Assembly (NCBI GenBank): GCA_910587405.1
Contig: CAJUKS010000002.1
Location: 1 to 64,000 of the forward strand
Length of the DNA: 64,000 bases
Origin: an uncultured Alphaproteobacteria bacterium
Lineage (GTDB): Bacteria; Pseudomonadota; Alphaproteobacteria; RF32; CAG-239
Reading direction: 5' to 3'
Within the stretch, counting starts at the first letter, position 1. The number at the start of each line of letters is the position of its first letter. This document shows positions 63,008 to 64,000 of the stretch, piece by piece. The translations under genes and the position numbers were made by a program. Under the pieces are notes generated by a model. That model did no database searches, was not told the DNA's origin, and was given only the letters and a program-made list of their open reading frames with translations.

Positions 63008-63379
63008 ATGAAAAGCTTTAAATTAAGGCGCCTTCCGACGGCGATTTTGTCGTTTGCGGCGGTCACCGTTCCGCAGTTTATCGGTACCGTGATCGGTGTT
63101 ATGTTTCTGCTGGTGCCTATGTTCACTCTCTCATTTAATTGCAGAACCGAGAGAGAAAACACGGTTGCTTCGCTTCTTCTGTATATTTACCTCGGAGCGG
63201 CTCTGTGGTGTTGCGGCTGGCCGGCAAGTCTCATCGGCTTTCTTCCCGACGGATGGTTATGGCAGATACTCTACGGTTTTATTACGGTCGTCTTGCTTTT
63301 TGTTTTTCTCTCCTTGCACAGCCTGTTGTGCGATTCGATCGCAAAGCTGAGAGGAAAAAACAAATACAGCCGGTCATAG
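63008..63379 (+). CDS. Small membrane protein, copy 2
   Basis: This 123-aa protein is a paralogue of the preceding gene: four hydrophobic helices, a GWPAS turn, then LPDGWLWQILYGF and a basic Lys/Arg/Ser tail. The two differ most in the first and second helices and share the third and fourth. It is flanked by its own leader and terminator, so each copy is an independent unit. Function unknown. Confidence 0.6.
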   Translation: MKSFKLRRLPTAILSFAAVTVPQFIGTVIGVMFLLVPMFTLSFNCRTERENTVASLLLYIYLGAALWCCGWPASLIGFLPDGWLWQILYGFITVVLLFVFLSLHSLLCDSIAKLRGKNKYSRS

Positions 63380-63404
63380 ACTGTTTTACCGACAATCGAA
63401 TTTC

Positions 63405-63439
63405 AAAAAAACGCATCCCGAACAGGATGCGTTTTTTTT
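63405..63439 (+). terminator. Terminator after copy 2
   Basis: ACGCATCC (63411-63418) pairs with GGATGCGT (63425-63432), with A residues before and eight T residues after. Confidence 0.88.
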
Positions 63440-63466
63440 GCAGCGTTTTCCGGCGGCAGCCGAAAA

Positions 63467-63500
63467 CAAAAAGAGGTTCCGAACAACGGAACCTCTTTTT
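63467..63500. terminator. Bidirectional terminator for the right-edge gene
   Basis: AAAAAGAGGTTCCG pairs with CGGAACCTCTTTTT around an AACAA loop. On the minus strand it lies 23 bases past the stop of the partial gene. Confidence 0.88.
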
Positions 63501-63522
63501 GTCTTAAGTTTGAAGATGAAAA

Positions 63523-64000
63523 CTACTTCTTCTCGCGATACAACTTGATCAGGTTGTCCTTGCCGTAGCCGAGCAACATCAGGATGTCTTCCTTGTAAAG
63601 CTTGCCGCCCTGATTGATGTACTGAGTGCAAAGCTTGTCGTCAGCCAGCACAAACGACCATTCGTAACCGGAGCATCTGTTGCGATCGAGCTTTTCCGGT
63701 TCGCGATCGGTCAACACCCAGTTCCACAGATTCGAACAGCTCTTTTTGTAGCCGTCGGGGAAGAGAGATTCGACCTTTTCGGCACCGAACGTTTCCATCA
63801 GCATGCTGAAGTTTTGCGGGAAGCAGAAGTCCAGCTGGACGCTTTCTTCCGGCAGAATTCCGTTGAACAGCATGTTGCGTTCGATCTCGGGACTGGCACA
63901 GCCGACCGTTTTGACGACGCTCACGAGGGTCTTCTTTTCCTTGAGGAACAGAGTCGTCTGAAGCGTCTTGACCGTCAGCTGGTTCTCGGTGTTCTTCAGG
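63523..64000 (-). CDS. Unknown protein, 5' end outside the window
   Basis: The frame is open from the TAG at 63523-63525 to the right edge, at least 159 codons, so the gene starts beyond 64000. An internal GTG at 63924 is not the real start, because the frame is uninterrupted upstream and reads LKNTENQLTVKTLQ. The visible part is hydrophilic, with four cysteines (VGCAS, DFCFP, KSCSN, RCSGY) and a further LCTQY, and ends in a KLYREKK tail. Several conserved-looking Trp/Asn pairs suggest an exported or surface domain. I do not recognise a family. Confidence 0.6.
   Translation of the reverse strand, partial: LKNTENQLTVKTLQTTLFLKEKKTLVSVVKTVGCASPEIERNMLFNGILPEESVQLDFCFPQNFSMLMETFGAEKVESLFPDGYKKSCSNLWNWVLTDREPEKLDRNRCSGYEWSFVLADDKLCTQYINQGGKLYKEDILMLLGYGKDNLIKLYREKK

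Overview
The window reads as chromosomal DNA of an Alphaproteobacterium. The evidence is an ELM1/DUF1022-family protein, an RquA-type rhodoquinone methyltransferase, a PraR-like XRE repressor, and housekeeping genes (cmk, rsmE, a DnaJ-class co-chaperone) at one end. RquA suggests an anaerobic or fluctuating-oxygen habitat, and a gut or host-associated lineage is my guess. Nothing in the window fixes the genus. About 55 kb of the 64 kb is one locus that combines a VirB-type type IV secretion system (T4SS) with a type IVb pilus (T4bP) of the R64/Tcp kind.

Layout. 1-1.3 kb: sparse DNA, a possible 47-aa ORF and an alpha/beta-hydrolase-like protein that has lost its nucleophile serine. 1.35-11 kb (+): a small two-helix membrane protein, then four tandem VirB6/TrbL paralogues; the fourth carries an intact M23 (LytM) peptidase domain. 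11.2-17.3 kb (+): an XRE/S24-like regulator, a 785-aa repeat protein, a 165-aa unknown, a secretin-like lipoprotein and a one-helix protein. 17.6-18.7 kb: a small XRE repressor with a large hairpin in its leader, and a structured spacer. 18.7-43.9 kb (-), listed in transcription order from 43.9 kb: three VirB2-like pilins, VirB3, VirB4, four exported helical proteins in the VirB5 position, VirB8b, a VirB7-like lipoprotein, VirB8a, VirB9 fused to a SPOR-like domain, two giant repeat proteins (the second ending in a VirB10 domain) and VirB11. 44.3-56.4 kb (+): the pilus operon, with an OmpA-like protein, a TcpQ/PilL-like lipoprotein, PilN secretin, PilO, a PilP-like protein, PilQ, PilR, a pilin-like protein without a prepilin site, the major-pilin candidate PilS and a second pilin. 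56.5-64 kb: housekeeping and small unknown genes.

How the parts may work together. The VirB3/4/6/8/11 set should build an inner-membrane T4SS machine, and VirB7/9/10 the outer-membrane core. The roles of the usual single VirB10 appear divided between two proteins, each with more than 1000 residues of short tandem repeats and no recognisable gene between them. The M23 domain on the last VirB6 could open the cell wall in place of VirB1, which is not seen here. The divergent pilus operon could supply attachment or mating-pair stabilisation, as in IncI plasmids. No VirD4 coupling protein, relaxase, prepilin peptidase, integrase or IS element is visible. I therefore favour a chromosomally fixed protein-secretion or adhesion apparatus over a complete conjugative element, but genes outside the window could change that.
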